A stretch of DNA of 64,000 nucleotides from the NCBI RefSeq assembly GCF_022750545.1, contig NZ_PUIC01000005.1:124001-188000 (forward strand). Direction: 5' to 3'. Within the stretch, counting starts at the first letter, position 1. Every line of letters starts with the position of its first letter. Shown here in pieces: positions 35,675 through 44,180 of the stretch. The stretch comes from Caulobacter sp. CCUG 60055. GTDB lineage: Bacteria; Pseudomonadota; Alphaproteobacteria; Caulobacterales; Caulobacteraceae. A program made the translations under genes and the position numbers. The notes under the pieces were generated by a model, which searched no databases, had not been told where the DNA came from, and saw only the letters and a list, made by a program, of their open reading frames with translations.

Positions 35675-36780
35675 GCGGCCTTCTCCAGGGTCGGGTCGGC
35701 GGCGAACAGCGGCGCGACCCAATGCAGGACGCCGTTCAGCACCGGGTTGCGATGGCGGACGTACATGGTGGTGCGCGTCAGGCGGCTGCCGAGGCGCAGC
35801 TTGTTGGCGTAGGCCGCCTGGCCGCTCTGATAGCGCGCGAGGCCATGCTCGACGCACCAGCGGACATTGGTGAACCAGCTCAGGAAATAGAGGTTGTAGG
35901 CCCTTCCCTGGGCGGTCATGCAGAAGAACTTGTCGAGCAGGACCTCGTCGTCCTGCAGCAGCAGGTTGGCGGCCAGCAGCTCGTCGCCGGCGTAATAGAG
36001 CGTGCAGAACGCACCTTCGCCCATCCGTTCCAGCACGCCGGTGAAGAAGGCCGGGGTCAGCTCCTCGAAGGTCATCTCGGCGCGCTCCAGCGTGGCGCGA
36101 TAGAGCTCGACCACCCGGTCCAGCACCCCGTCCAGGTCGCGGCGGGTCTCGATGCGGATCTCGCCGAGGGCGCGCAGCTTGCGGCGCATGTCCTTGCGGG
36201 TGCCCGACGACAGGCCGGCCAGATAGGTCTCGACGCTGTCGAAGGCGATGTCGAGATGGGCGACCGGCAGGCCGGCCACGCCGTGATAGCCGGCCGGCTT
36301 GAGGGCCTGCTCCCAGAGCGGGCGCGCCGCCTCGGGCACGTCCTTGACCGCCAGCAGGGCGCAGCGCTCGTCCCGGGCCGCCCGCTCGAAGGAGCCGACG
36401 ACGGCGCGCAGCAGGAAGGCCCGCTGGTCGGCCGTCATGTCCGGGGCGAAACCGACCTGGGCGGACTCGGTGCAGGGCGAACCGAAACAGGCCATGCGCA
36501 GGGTCAGGAGCCCGGGGGCCAGCTTGCGCACCGCCGCCGCCGCCCGCTTGCCGGCGCCGGTCAGGGTGGTGTCGAGGGCGTATTCGGTCAGGAAGGCCGG
36601 GGCCGCGGCCAGCAGCCGTCCCTCGTCCTCGGCGATCAGGTACAGCCAGCGAAAGCCGGCCAGGCCCGCCTGTTCGGTCGCGAGCAGGTAGTCGAACCGC
36701 TCCAGCTCGCCCGGGAACAGCGCATCCCACCGCTCGCGGCCGATCTCGGCGATCGAGGCGACGGTGCGGACGTCAGACAT
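35671..36780 (-). CDS. FemAB-like GNAT acyl/aminoacyl transferase
   Basis: A 369-residue protein of the GNAT superfamily with the double-fold layout of FemAB/peptidoglycan-interpeptide enzymes. The N-terminal half carries FDYLLATEQAGLAGFRWLYL. The C-terminal half has the typical LSSGTRKDMRRKLRAL, ERMGEGAFCTLYYAGDELLA and WFTNVRWCVEHGL segments ahead of the end. Such proteins often move amino-acyl or acyl groups onto lipids, polysaccharides or peptidoglycan. It overlaps the hydrolase gene by eight bases and the EamA gene by four, firmly within the operon. Its donor and acceptor are unknown. Confidence 0.82.
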   Translation of the reverse strand: MSDVRTVASIAEIGRERWDALFPGELERFDYLLATEQAGLAGFRWLYLIAEDEGRLLAAAPAFLTEYALDTTLTGAGKRAAAAVRKLAPGLLTLRMACFGSPCTESAQVGFAPDMTADQRAFLLRAVVGSFERAARDERCALLAVKDVPEAARPLWEQALKPAGYHGVAGLPVAHLDIAFDSVETYLAGLSSGTRKDMRRKLRALGEIRIETRRDLDGVLDRVVELYRATLERAEMTFEELTPAFFTGVLERMGEGAFCTLYYAGDELLAANLLLQDDEVLLDKFFCMTAQGRAYNLYFLSWFTNVRWCVEHGLARYQSGQAAYANKLRLGSRLTRTTMYVRHRNPVLNGVLHWVAPLFAADPTLEKAA

Positions 36781-37642
36781 AGGCCGGCTTGAGCGCGCCG
36801 GTCGCCGCCTCGGACGCGCGGCCGGACGCGGCGGCGGCGGGGGCCGGGCGGGCGTGCTCGAAGAAACGCGCGGTCCAGTCGGCGACGAGGTCGCGCTCCT
36901 TGTCGACGTGGATCATGTGGTAGCAGTCCTCCAGCACGCCGACCTCGACCGGGCCGCCCAGGGCGTCGCGCAGGCGGTAGGCGTTGCGCAGGTGGCTCAT
37001 GTCGTCCTCCCGCGCATGCAGGATCAGGGTGGGCGTGCGGATGTCCTTGCCGATGCGCTCGACGTGCCGGCACAGGCGGTACATCTGGTAGAGCGAGCCC
37101 ATCGGCATGCGGTCGAGCGCGCCCTCGATGAACGATTGCGGCGCGGTGGCGACCCGCTCGCGCAGGCGCTCGTCCTTGAGCCCGAACGGATAAGGCTCCT
37201 CGAAGCTCATGTTCCGGACCAGGGGCAGGTTGGCCACCGTCTGGATCACCGGCGCGGCCACCGCGATGCGGGGCATGTTCCAGCCGTCGTATTCGAAGGT
37301 CATCGAATAGACCGCGGCGGCGCGGATCTCGGGCCGCTCGGCGGCCAGCTCCAGGCCCAGCGCCCCGCCGACGCAGATGCCGGCGACATAGACCTCGTCG
37401 ACCTCGCGGCTGAAGGATTCGTAGGCCTCGCGCAGGGAATCCAGCCAGTCGCGCCAGGTGGTGTGCAGCAGCGATTCCTGGTCGGCGCCGTGACCGGCCA
37501 GCTGCGGCCCATAGACCGCGTAGCCCTGCTTGTGCAGCTTCTTCGCCAGGTACTTCATCTCGCCCGGCGCGCCGGTCAGGCCGTGGACGAGAAGAGCGCC
37601 CTTGCCGGTCTTGCCGGCGACGCGGAAACTGTGGTCGCTCAC
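36773..37642 (-). CDS. Alpha/beta hydrolase with Cys nucleophile position
   Basis: A 289-residue alpha/beta hydrolase starting at GTG (GTGA overlap with the desaturase stop). The oxyanion-side motif LLVHGLTGAPGEM, an acid in LILHAREDDMS and a late His in YHMIHVDKERD are present. The nucleophile elbow is GICVGG, with Cys90 where most esterases have Ser, as in dienelactone hydrolases. It probably acts as a thioesterase-like or acyl-transfer enzyme in the lipid pathway. A C-terminal Ala/Pro-rich tail (about 260-289) is unusual. Confidence 0.85.
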   Translation of the reverse strand: MSDHSFRVAGKTGKGALLVHGLTGAPGEMKYLAKKLHKQGYAVYGPQLAGHGADQESLLHTTWRDWLDSLREAYESFSREVDEVYVAGICVGGALGLELAAERPEIRAAAVYSMTFEYDGWNMPRIAVAAPVIQTVANLPLVRNMSFEEPYPFGLKDERLRERVATAPQSFIEGALDRMPMGSLYQMYRLCRHVERIGKDIRTPTLILHAREDDMSHLRNAYRLRDALGGPVEVGVLEDCYHMIHVDKERDLVADWTARFFEHARPAPAAAASGRASEAATGALKPAYV

Positions 37643-38553
37643 GCTTGGCTCCTGGCCGCGGCGGCGGCCTTGCGGTTCGATCGGGCCAGGAAGCCCAGGG
37701 CGTGCGGGGTGCCGATCACGTGCACCCCCTTGGCGCGCTGTTCTTCCTCGATGGCGCGGCGCATGGCCGGCAGGCGGGTCCAGTGCACGGCCGGACGGTA
37801 GTGGTGCTCGGCGTGGTGGCCGTTGTTGAACCAGGTCAGGTTATAGATCGGCGCATAGGTGGAGACGCCCCAGGCGATCGGCTCGTCGGGATCGCCGTTG
37901 AGGTGCTCGTAATAGCCGTTGAGGTTCGAGAGGCACTCGCCGAAGTAATAGAACGGAACCATGCACAGCACGGCCTTCCAGTTCACCACCACCATGGCGA
38001 TGAAGAACAGCGCCACGGCGGCGATCTCGACCCGGCCCCACTCGGCGTCGAACGGCCGGCGTTCCTTCAGCGCCTTGTAGATGCTGCCGCCGCCGTCGCG
38101 GAAGAAGCTCTTGAACACATAGCCCCAGACGTTCTCGGGCTGGCCGTCCCTGCCGTGCCGGTAGATCGACAGCCAGTCGCGGGTCTCGCCGTCCGGGCCG
38201 GGGCGGTCGCTGTTGCCTTCATGGTGGCGCAGGTGGACCCAGGTGTAGAAGGTCTGCGAGAAGCCGATGGCCACCGATTCCAGCAGCGAGAAGGCGTAGT
38301 TGAGCGGCTTCCAGCGGAAGAACGGCGTGTGCAGGAAGTTGTGCGAGACGCCGTTGATGTTCCAGCTGATGCCGATCGAATAGAGGCACAGGCAGATCAG
38401 GTTGCCCCACCATGGCCGGGCGCTGAAGCCGGCGACCAGCCAGATGACGAAGGCGAGGTGGCCGAAGGCGGCCAGCACCGAGACGATGTCCCAGTTCGAC
38501 CAGGCGAACAGGCCGCTTTTCTTCTTTGGAAGACGGAAGTCGATCTTGCTCAT
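37639..38553 (-). CDS. Membrane fatty acid desaturase-family di-iron enzyme
   Basis: A 304-residue integral membrane desaturase or hydroxylase. The three histidine boxes are present: HNFLH (71-75), HLRHHE (107-112) and HHAEHH (246-251), with two pairs of hydrophobic helices between them. Such enzymes insert a double bond or hydroxyl into an acyl chain or sphingoid/carotenoid substrate using oxygen and di-iron. It lies 16 bp after the small EamA gene and overlaps the hydrolase gene by four bases. It is the strongest sign that the operon product contains a lipid chain. Confidence 0.92.
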   Translation of the reverse strand: MSKIDFRLPKKKSGLFAWSNWDIVSVLAAFGHLAFVIWLVAGFSARPWWGNLICLCLYSIGISWNINGVSHNFLHTPFFRWKPLNYAFSLLESVAIGFSQTFYTWVHLRHHEGNSDRPGPDGETRDWLSIYRHGRDGQPENVWGYVFKSFFRDGGGSIYKALKERRPFDAEWGRVEIAAVALFFIAMVVVNWKAVLCMVPFYYFGECLSNLNGYYEHLNGDPDEPIAWGVSTYAPIYNLTWFNNGHHAEHHYRPAVHWTRLPAMRRAIEEEQRAKGVHVIGTPHALGFLARSNRKAAAAARSQA

Positions 38554-38569
38554 GACAGTCGCGCCTTGT

Positions 38570-38938
38570 TCAAAGTCCGGACAGGCCGATGCAGACGACG
38601 CCCGCCGCCACCAGGGCGGCGCCGGCGATCTGGCTGCGGCTCAGCCGCTCACGCAATAATATCACCCCGGCCAGCGGCACGGCGGCGTAGTTCAGGGTCA
38701 TCACCGGATAGGCCAGGCTGAGCGGCGCGCGTTGCAGCACCAGCACCCAGACCACCGCCTCGACCGACCAGATGACGATGCCCAGCCAGACCAACGGCTG
38801 CACCGCCACCCCGACCAGCGGGCCGCCGTCGCGGCCGGCCCGGCCGGCGCCCAGCTTGAAGGACACCTGGTAGGCGATCTCGGCCAGGATGCAGAACACC
38901 AGCAGGCCGATCACCGCCGGATGCAGCAGCGCGTTCAT
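38570..38938 (-). CDS. Half-size EamA/DMT transporter 2
   Basis: A 122-residue protein with four transmembrane helices of the EamA/DMT type, ATGA-overlapping the ureohydrolase gene. Motif LAYPVMTLNYAAVPLAGVIL and the last helix resemble ArnE/ArnF and EmrE-like subunits. It differs strongly from the other half-size transporter in this operon (35267-35674), supporting a heterodimeric carrier. Confidence 0.85.
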   Translation of the reverse strand: MNALLHPAVIGLLVFCILAEIAYQVSFKLGAGRAGRDGGPLVGVAVQPLVWLGIVIWSVEAVVWVLVLQRAPLSLAYPVMTLNYAAVPLAGVILLRERLSRSQIAGAALVAAGVVCIGLSGL

Positions 38939-39855
38939 GCCGCCGCCTCGGCGAACAGGTCGTAGAGCCGCAGGTTGACCGCCTCGTTCAGCCGCCGCGC
39001 GGCGGCCGCGTCGGGCCGGCGCCAGGGTTGGTCGAGCAGGGCCTCGCCGCGCTTGAGCAGGGCCGCCAGCGGGCCGCCGCCCAGGACCTGGGGCGACCAG
39101 TCGCCGACCACGTCGGCCCCGATCAGGCGGTGGCGCGCGGCCGCGCCGCGCACCATGGCCGACAGGAAGTCCAGGCTGGTGCGGCCCTGGTCCCAGTTGG
39201 TGACGGCGTCCTCGGCCCGCAGCACGTCCTTGTCGATGGTGACATAGACGGCCTCGGTCTCGATCCGGCTGGCCAGCAGGTCGGCGAAGGCCGCCTCGCC
39301 GACGCTCTCGATGGTCGGCCATTCGCGGCCGCAGACCCGCACGGCGTCGGCGCCGGTCGGTTCGCGATAGGCGTAGAGCTCGACCCGGCCCTCCTCGACC
39401 AGGGACAGGTCCGCTCCCTTGCTGCGCGGACGGTCGATGTCGCCGCTGCACACCCCGACCGTGACCACCCGGGCCACGCCCGGCAGGCGGGCGGCGCGGC
39501 CGACCCACGAGCCGCAGTGCATGCCGTTGTCGAACTTCACCCAGTCGGGGTGGTTGTCGAAATGCAGCACCGTCACCGGGCCGCCGCCGGCCGCCTCGAC
39601 GGCGCGCTCGAGCAGCAGCGGCGTGACGTGATGGAAGTCGCCCGAGCCGGCGAACACCAGCTCCGGCCCCGCGGCCGGCGCCTGGTCGCGCAGGCGCCCG
39701 CGCAGGGCGTCCAGCGCCTTGGGCCGGCTCCACAGCCGCATGGCTGGCCCGATCCCCCCGACCTCCAGCCGGCGCGCGCCGTCGGCCAGCCCGCGCTCGA
39801 TCAGAGCGGGCTGGGACGCCAGCGCATCGTCCAGATGCAGGAACAGGGGCCGCAT
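38935..39855 (-). CDS. Arginase/agmatinase-family ureohydrolase
   Basis: A 306-residue binuclear manganese hydrolase of the ureohydrolase fold. Metal motifs are visible as GSGDFHH, HFDNHPDW (DxHxD) and TIDKDVL (DxD); the closing GDWSP is in place of the usual Glu-containing segment. Canonical members split guanidino groups from arginine, agmatine or formiminoglutamate. This one is divergent, and its place in a lipid-like operon suggests another amidine or amide substrate. It sits between the aminotransferase gene (11-bp gap) and the small EamA gene (4-bp overlap). Confidence 0.88.
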   Translation of the reverse strand: MRPLFLHLDDALASQPALIERGLADGARRLEVGGIGPAMRLWSRPKALDALRGRLRDQAPAAGPELVFAGSGDFHHVTPLLLERAVEAAGGGPVTVLHFDNHPDWVKFDNGMHCGSWVGRAARLPGVARVVTVGVCSGDIDRPRSKGADLSLVEEGRVELYAYREPTGADAVRVCGREWPTIESVGEAAFADLLASRIETEAVYVTIDKDVLRAEDAVTNWDQGRTSLDFLSAMVRGAAARHRLIGADVVGDWSPQVLGGGPLAALLKRGEALLDQPWRRPDAAAARRLNEAVNLRLYDLFAEAAA

Positions 39856-39866
39856 GGCGCCAAGCC

Positions 39867-41267
39867 TTAGCCGACGCAGCGCCGCAGCAGGGCGTCGATC
39901 AGCTTCAGGCCGAGGTCGATCTCGTCCTTGCTGATCTCCAGCGACGGCGCCAGCGTGATGACGTTCTTGTAGTAGCCGCCGACGTCGAGGATCAGGCCGT
40001 ACTTCCTGCCGTCGATGTCGATGTCGGCCTTCATGCCTTCCTCGGCCATCTGGTCGAGCAGGGCCTTGTTCGGCGTGAAGCCGTCGGCCTCGCAGATCTC
40101 GGCGCGCAGGGCCAGGCCCAGGCCGTCGACGTCGCCGATCTGCGGCCAGCGCTTCTGCAGCTCCTTCAGGCCTTCGAGGAAGTAGGCGCCCTTCTCGGCC
40201 ACCGACTTCTCGTAGTCGTTCTCGGCCATCATCTTCATGGCTTCGAGCGCGATGGCGGTGCCCATCGGGTTGGAGTTGAAGGTCGAGTGGGTCGAGCCGG
40301 GCGGGAAGACGGTCGGGTTGATCAGCTCCTCGCGCGCCCACAGGCCCGACAGCGGGTTGAGGCCGTTGGTCAGCGCCTTGCCGAACACCAACACGTCCGG
40401 CTGCACGCCGAAGTGCTCGATCGACCACAGCTTGCCGGTCCGGTAGAAGCCCATCTGGATTTCGTCGACGACCAGCAGGATGCCGTACTTGTCGAGGACC
40501 TTCTTCAGCTCGATGAAGAAGTTCGGCGGCGGCACCACGTAGCCGCCCGTGCCCTGGATCGGCTCGACATAGAAGGCGGCGTATTCGGCCTGGCCGGTCT
40601 TGGTGTCGAGGACGCCGTTGTATTCGGTCTCGAACAGGCGGGCGAACTTCTGCACGCAGTGGTGGCCGTACTCTTCCTTGCTCATGCCCTTGGGGCCGCG
40701 GAAGTGGTACGGGAACTCGACGAACTGGGCGCGCTCGCCGAAGTGGCCGTAGCGGCGGCGATAGCGGTAGGACGAGGTGATCGCCGAAGCGCCCAGGGTG
40801 CGGCCGTGATAGCCGCCCTCGAAGGCGAACATCAGGCTTTTGCCGTTGCAGGCGTTGCGGACGATCTTCAGCGAGTCCTCGACCGCCTGGGCGCCGCCGA
40901 CGTTGAAGTGGACACGGCCCTTGTGGCCGAACTTGGTCTGGGCGTCCTGGGCGATCATCGCGGCCAGTTCGACCTTCTCGCGGTGCAGGTACTGCGAGGC
41001 GACCTGCGGCAAGCGGTCCAGCTGACGGTGGGCGGCGTCGTTCAGGCGCTTGTTGCGGTAGCCGAAATTGACGGCCGAGTACCACATCTGCAGGTCGAGG
41101 AACTCACGGCCCTCGGCGTCGTACATGAACGAGCCTTCGCAGGTCTCGAAGAACTTGGGGTCCGGCAGATAGTGGACCGTGTCGCCGTAGGAGCAGTATT
41201 CGGCTTCCAGGCGGCGAAGTTCCGCCTCGTCGAGCGCCTCGACGGGGGTCTTGTCAGCATCGTACAT
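39867..41267 (-). CDS. Class III PLP-dependent aminotransferase
   Basis: A 466-residue fold-type I aminotransferase of the ornithine/4-aminobutyrate (class III) group. PLP contacts include Asp268 in LLVVDEIQMGFYRTG and the Schiff-base Lys297 in VFGKALTNGLNP; the GTGGYVVPP loop and HSTFNSNPMGTA are also typical. It uses an amine at the end of a chain, so it could put an amino group on a polyamine, an amino alcohol or a lipid head group. Together with the HAD phosphatase upstream it looks like the head-group part of the pathway. Confidence 0.93.
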   Translation of the reverse strand: MYDADKTPVEALDEAELRRLEAEYCSYGDTVHYLPDPKFFETCEGSFMYDAEGREFLDLQMWYSAVNFGYRNKRLNDAAHRQLDRLPQVASQYLHREKVELAAMIAQDAQTKFGHKGRVHFNVGGAQAVEDSLKIVRNACNGKSLMFAFEGGYHGRTLGASAITSSYRYRRRYGHFGERAQFVEFPYHFRGPKGMSKEEYGHHCVQKFARLFETEYNGVLDTKTGQAEYAAFYVEPIQGTGGYVVPPPNFFIELKKVLDKYGILLVVDEIQMGFYRTGKLWSIEHFGVQPDVLVFGKALTNGLNPLSGLWAREELINPTVFPPGSTHSTFNSNPMGTAIALEAMKMMAENDYEKSVAEKGAYFLEGLKELQKRWPQIGDVDGLGLALRAEICEADGFTPNKALLDQMAEEGMKADIDIDGRKYGLILDVGGYYKNVITLAPSLEISKDEIDLGLKLIDALLRRCVG

Positions 41268-41288
41268 AGGTTAGTGTCTCCGGAGAGC

Positions 41289-41951
41289 TTAGCCCGCGGC
41301 GCGGCGCGCGGCGCCGGCATGGAGGGCCGAAAGGGTGGCCTTGATGTCGTTGAAGTCGGCGAAGACGTGGTGCGACATGCCGCGCGAGCGGGCGTAGTCG
41401 GCCAGCTTGTCCTTGGCGAACAGCATGTCGGCCCGGCCCGAGACGCAGAAGTCCGAACGGCCGTCGCCGATGAACACCATGGTCTCGGCCTCGGCGCGGG
41501 GAACGGCGACCTGGCACTTGCAGACGCCCGAGCCGGCGGCGCAGCCGACGCGCGACCAGGGCTGGGCCAGAGCGCGGGCGCCGGCGGCGTCGGTCGCCAG
41601 CTGGTTGGAGATCACCTCCAGGCCGTCGACGCCGTGGCGCGAGAGAATGCGGCGGATGAAGTAGTCGACGCCGTCGCTGACCACGACCAGCGGCACGGCG
41701 TTGGCTTCGCACCATTCGGCGAAATCGATGAAGCCGGGGGTCAGCTCGACCGAATCGAGCACCGCGTCGAGGTCGGCGTCGTCGCCGCCGATCAGAGCGA
41801 TCTGCGCGCGCATGCACTCGGCGGCCGTGATCTCGCCCGCCACCCAGCGGGCCTCCAGCGCCTCCCATTCGGGCGCGGCCAGACGGGTGAGGACCAGGTC
41901 TGTGGTGTCGACCTTGGAGATCGTCCCGTCGAAATCACAATAAACGCGCAT
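41289..41951 (-). CDS. HAD-IB phosphatase (MtnX/SerB-like)
   Basis: A 220-residue soluble phosphatase. Motif I DFDGT (Asp6, Asp8), motif II VVSDG, and motif III/IV GDGRSDFC are present, with a helical cap between. The ATG at 41951 has GGGAG upstream and places the first motif at the N-terminus, as usual; an earlier in-frame start at 41993 would add 14 residues. Family members dephosphorylate phosphoserine or phospho-ketones. It is the first gene of the lipid-like operon, 70 bp after the sensor kinase gene. Confidence 0.9.
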   Translation of the reverse strand: MRVYCDFDGTISKVDTTDLVLTRLAAPEWEALEARWVAGEITAAECMRAQIALIGGDDADLDAVLDSVELTPGFIDFAEWCEANAVPLVVVSDGVDYFIRRILSRHGVDGLEVISNQLATDAAGARALAQPWSRVGCAAGSGVCKCQVAVPRAEAETMVFIGDGRSDFCVSGRADMLFAKDKLADYARSRGMSHHVFADFNDIKATLSALHAGAARRAAG

Positions 41952-42021
41952 ACACCATAGCTCCCGCGACAGGATGGCGGTGTAGCGCCCCAAGCTGACG
42001 CCAAGCTGATGGAACCTGGGC

Positions 42022-43437
42022 TCAATCAGGGCTTTCCACCGCCTCGGCGCGCGGCAGGCTGACCTTGGCCTCCAGGCCCGGCCGGCCGTCGGCGCGCTCG
42101 CCCAGCGTCACCACCGCGCCGAGCACGCGGGCGGCCTCGCCGACGATGGCCAGCCCCAGGCCGGCGCCGCGCCCCTGGGCGCCCGGCCCGCGATAGAATC
42201 GCTCGAACACCTTCTGGCGTTCGGCCTCCGGCACGCCCGGCCCCAGGTCCGAGACCGCGACGATGCTGACGCCCTCGCCTTCCGACAGCCGGATGTCGAT
42301 CTCGCTGTCGGGCGGGGCGTGGTTGACGGCGTTCTCCAGCAGGTTGGACAGGATCAGCCGGATCGCCGTGGCGTCGCCGCGCACCGGCGGGGCCGCGCCC
42401 TCCAGCGCCAGCCGCACGTCGCGGGAGGCGGCGACCAGGGCGCAGTCGGCGATCGCCGCCGCGCACTCGGCGCGCAGGTCCACCTCGCCGGCGGCCCCGG
42501 CGTCGGCGTCCAGCCGGGCCAGGGTCAGAAGCTGCTCCATCAGGGCGATGGCGCGGTCGACGCCCTCGCGCAGCTGCTCGACCTGGGCCTCGCGCTCGGC
42601 CGGGTCGTCCTCGCGCAGGATAAGCTGCGCCTGCAGCCGCAGGGCCGCCAGCGGCGTGCGCAGCTGGTGGGCGGCGTGCTCGACGAAGCGGCGCTCCTGC
42701 TGGAAGGCCCGGTCCAGGCGGGTGAACAGCAGGTTGATCGAGCGCACCAGCGGCTGCAGGTCGGTCGGCCAGTTGTCCACCGGCACGGGGGTCAGGTCGC
42801 GCTGGCCCCGCCGGCTGATCTCGCGCACCAGATTGCGCAGGGCCCGCAGGCCGTCGGTCAGCGACAGCCAGATCAGCGCCAGGCTGCCCGGAATCAGCAG
42901 CAGCAGCGGCACCGCCAGCTCCAGGGCGATCTTCTGGATGAGCACGTTGCGGATGCTGAGCCGCTCGCCGACCTGGATGACCACGTCCTCGCTCGGCAGC
43001 GGCAGGGTGTAGACCCGCCAGGCCTGACCTTCGTAGATCACCGTCTGGAACGCCTCGGTGGCCTTGGACGGGGTCTTGACCGACGGGCCGGTGTCCGAAC
43101 CCAGCACCAGCTCCGAGCCGCTCCAGATGCGGAACATCCGCCAGTCGGCGTAGGCGTCGAAGGCCTCGCGGTCGTCGGCGCTGAGCAGGGGCGTGTCGTC
43201 GACCTCGACGCGGCGGCCGGCCCGCCGCTCGGTGTCGAACACCTGCAGCTCCTCGCGCATCAGGGCGTGCAGGACGCTGGCCCCGATGATCAGCTGCGAA
43301 TCGTAGACGTCGTTGATCTGGTCCTTGGCGGTCCAGAACGCCATGGCCCCGACCACCAGGGTGATGGCGGCGAGCAGGCCGGTGACCTGACGAAACAGCG
43401 TGCCGATCAGCGAGGACCGGCGGATAAGATTCTTCAT
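42022..43437 (-). CDS. Sensor histidine kinase, QseC/TctE-like
   Basis: A 471-residue membrane kinase with two helices (about 15-35 and 170-195) flanking a periplasmic sensor, a HAMP-like linker, the H-box HAAHQLRTPL with intact His, the N-box NLLENAVNHA and G boxes DLGPGVPE and GAGLGLAI. It starts 16 bp after the response regulator gene and precedes the nine-gene operon with no terminator between, so the pair may control or be co-transcribed with it. Confidence 0.93.
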   Translation of the reverse strand: MKNLIRRSSLIGTLFRQVTGLLAAITLVVGAMAFWTAKDQINDVYDSQLIIGASVLHALMREELQVFDTERRAGRRVEVDDTPLLSADDREAFDAYADWRMFRIWSGSELVLGSDTGPSVKTPSKATEAFQTVIYEGQAWRVYTLPLPSEDVVIQVGERLSIRNVLIQKIALELAVPLLLLIPGSLALIWLSLTDGLRALRNLVREISRRGQRDLTPVPVDNWPTDLQPLVRSINLLFTRLDRAFQQERRFVEHAAHQLRTPLAALRLQAQLILREDDPAEREAQVEQLREGVDRAIALMEQLLTLARLDADAGAAGEVDLRAECAAAIADCALVAASRDVRLALEGAAPPVRGDATAIRLILSNLLENAVNHAPPDSEIDIRLSEGEGVSIVAVSDLGPGVPEAERQKVFERFYRGPGAQGRGAGLGLAIVGEAARVLGAVVTLGERADGRPGLEAKVSLPRAEAVESPD

Positions 43438-43453
43438 TGGCTCGTTTCGGGGC

Positions 43454-44110
43454 TCATCTCGGCGTCATGTAGCCGAGGCCGCGGGCGGTGACGATGACCG
43501 AGGCGCCGAGCTTCTTGCGCAGGGCGTAGACGGCCACCTCGATGGTGTTGCTCTCGACGCCGGCGGCGTCGTCATAGAGGGCGTTCTCCAGCTCGTCCTT
43601 GCTGACGAACTGGCCGGCGCGGCGCATCAACACGGTCAGCACCCGCAACTCCTTGGCGGTGACGCCCACCACCTTGTCGCCCTTGCGCAGCACCCGCGCG
43701 CCGAGGTCGAGGCTGACGTCCTGCACGGTCAGCACGTCGCTGACCCGGCCCTCGCTGCGGCGGATCTGGGCGCGGATGCGGGCCAAGAGCTCGTCGAGGT
43801 CGAACGGCTTGACCAGATAGTCGTCGGCGCCGGCGTCCAGGCCCTCGATCTTCTGGTCGCCCCGCCCGCTGGCGGTGACGATGATCACCGGCGTGGCGTC
43901 GCGGCGGTCGCGGATGGCCTTCAGCACCTCGATGCCGCCGATCTCGGGCAGGGACAGGTCGAGCAGGGCCGTGGCGTAGGTCTGGGCCGCGAACGCGGCC
44001 AGGGCCTCGTCGCCGGAATGCGCCCAGTCGACGGCGTAGCCGGCCTTCTCCAAGGCCCGCTTCATGCCGCCGCCCAGCATGGCGTCGTCCTCAACCAGCA
44101 GAACCCGCAT
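43454..44110 (-). CDS. OmpR-family response regulator
   Basis: A 218-residue regulator. The receiver keeps VEDD (Glu7, Asp8, Asp9), the phosphoacceptor in ALLDLSLPEIGG (Asp51), the VTAS switch residue and VKPF. A winged-helix C-terminus (SNTIEVAVYALRKKLG, ARGLGYM) is of the QseB/PmrA type. It begins the two-component pair upstream of the aminotransferase/desaturase operon. PmrA/QseB relatives often govern lipid A and membrane-charge modification, which fits that neighbourhood. Confidence 0.94.
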   Translation of the reverse strand: MRVLLVEDDAMLGGGMKRALEKAGYAVDWAHSGDEALAAFAAQTYATALLDLSLPEIGGIEVLKAIRDRRDATPVIIVTASGRGDQKIEGLDAGADDYLVKPFDLDELLARIRAQIRRSEGRVSDVLTVQDVSLDLGARVLRKGDKVVGVTAKELRVLTVLMRRAGQFVSKDELENALYDDAAGVESNTIEVAVYALRKKLGASVIVTARGLGYMTPR

Positions 44111-44180
44111 GACGCCGTCGGCCGCCTCCGTCTCGCACCGCCCTAGATAGCGTCTTCGCGGCGCGGACGGGAGTGGCGGC

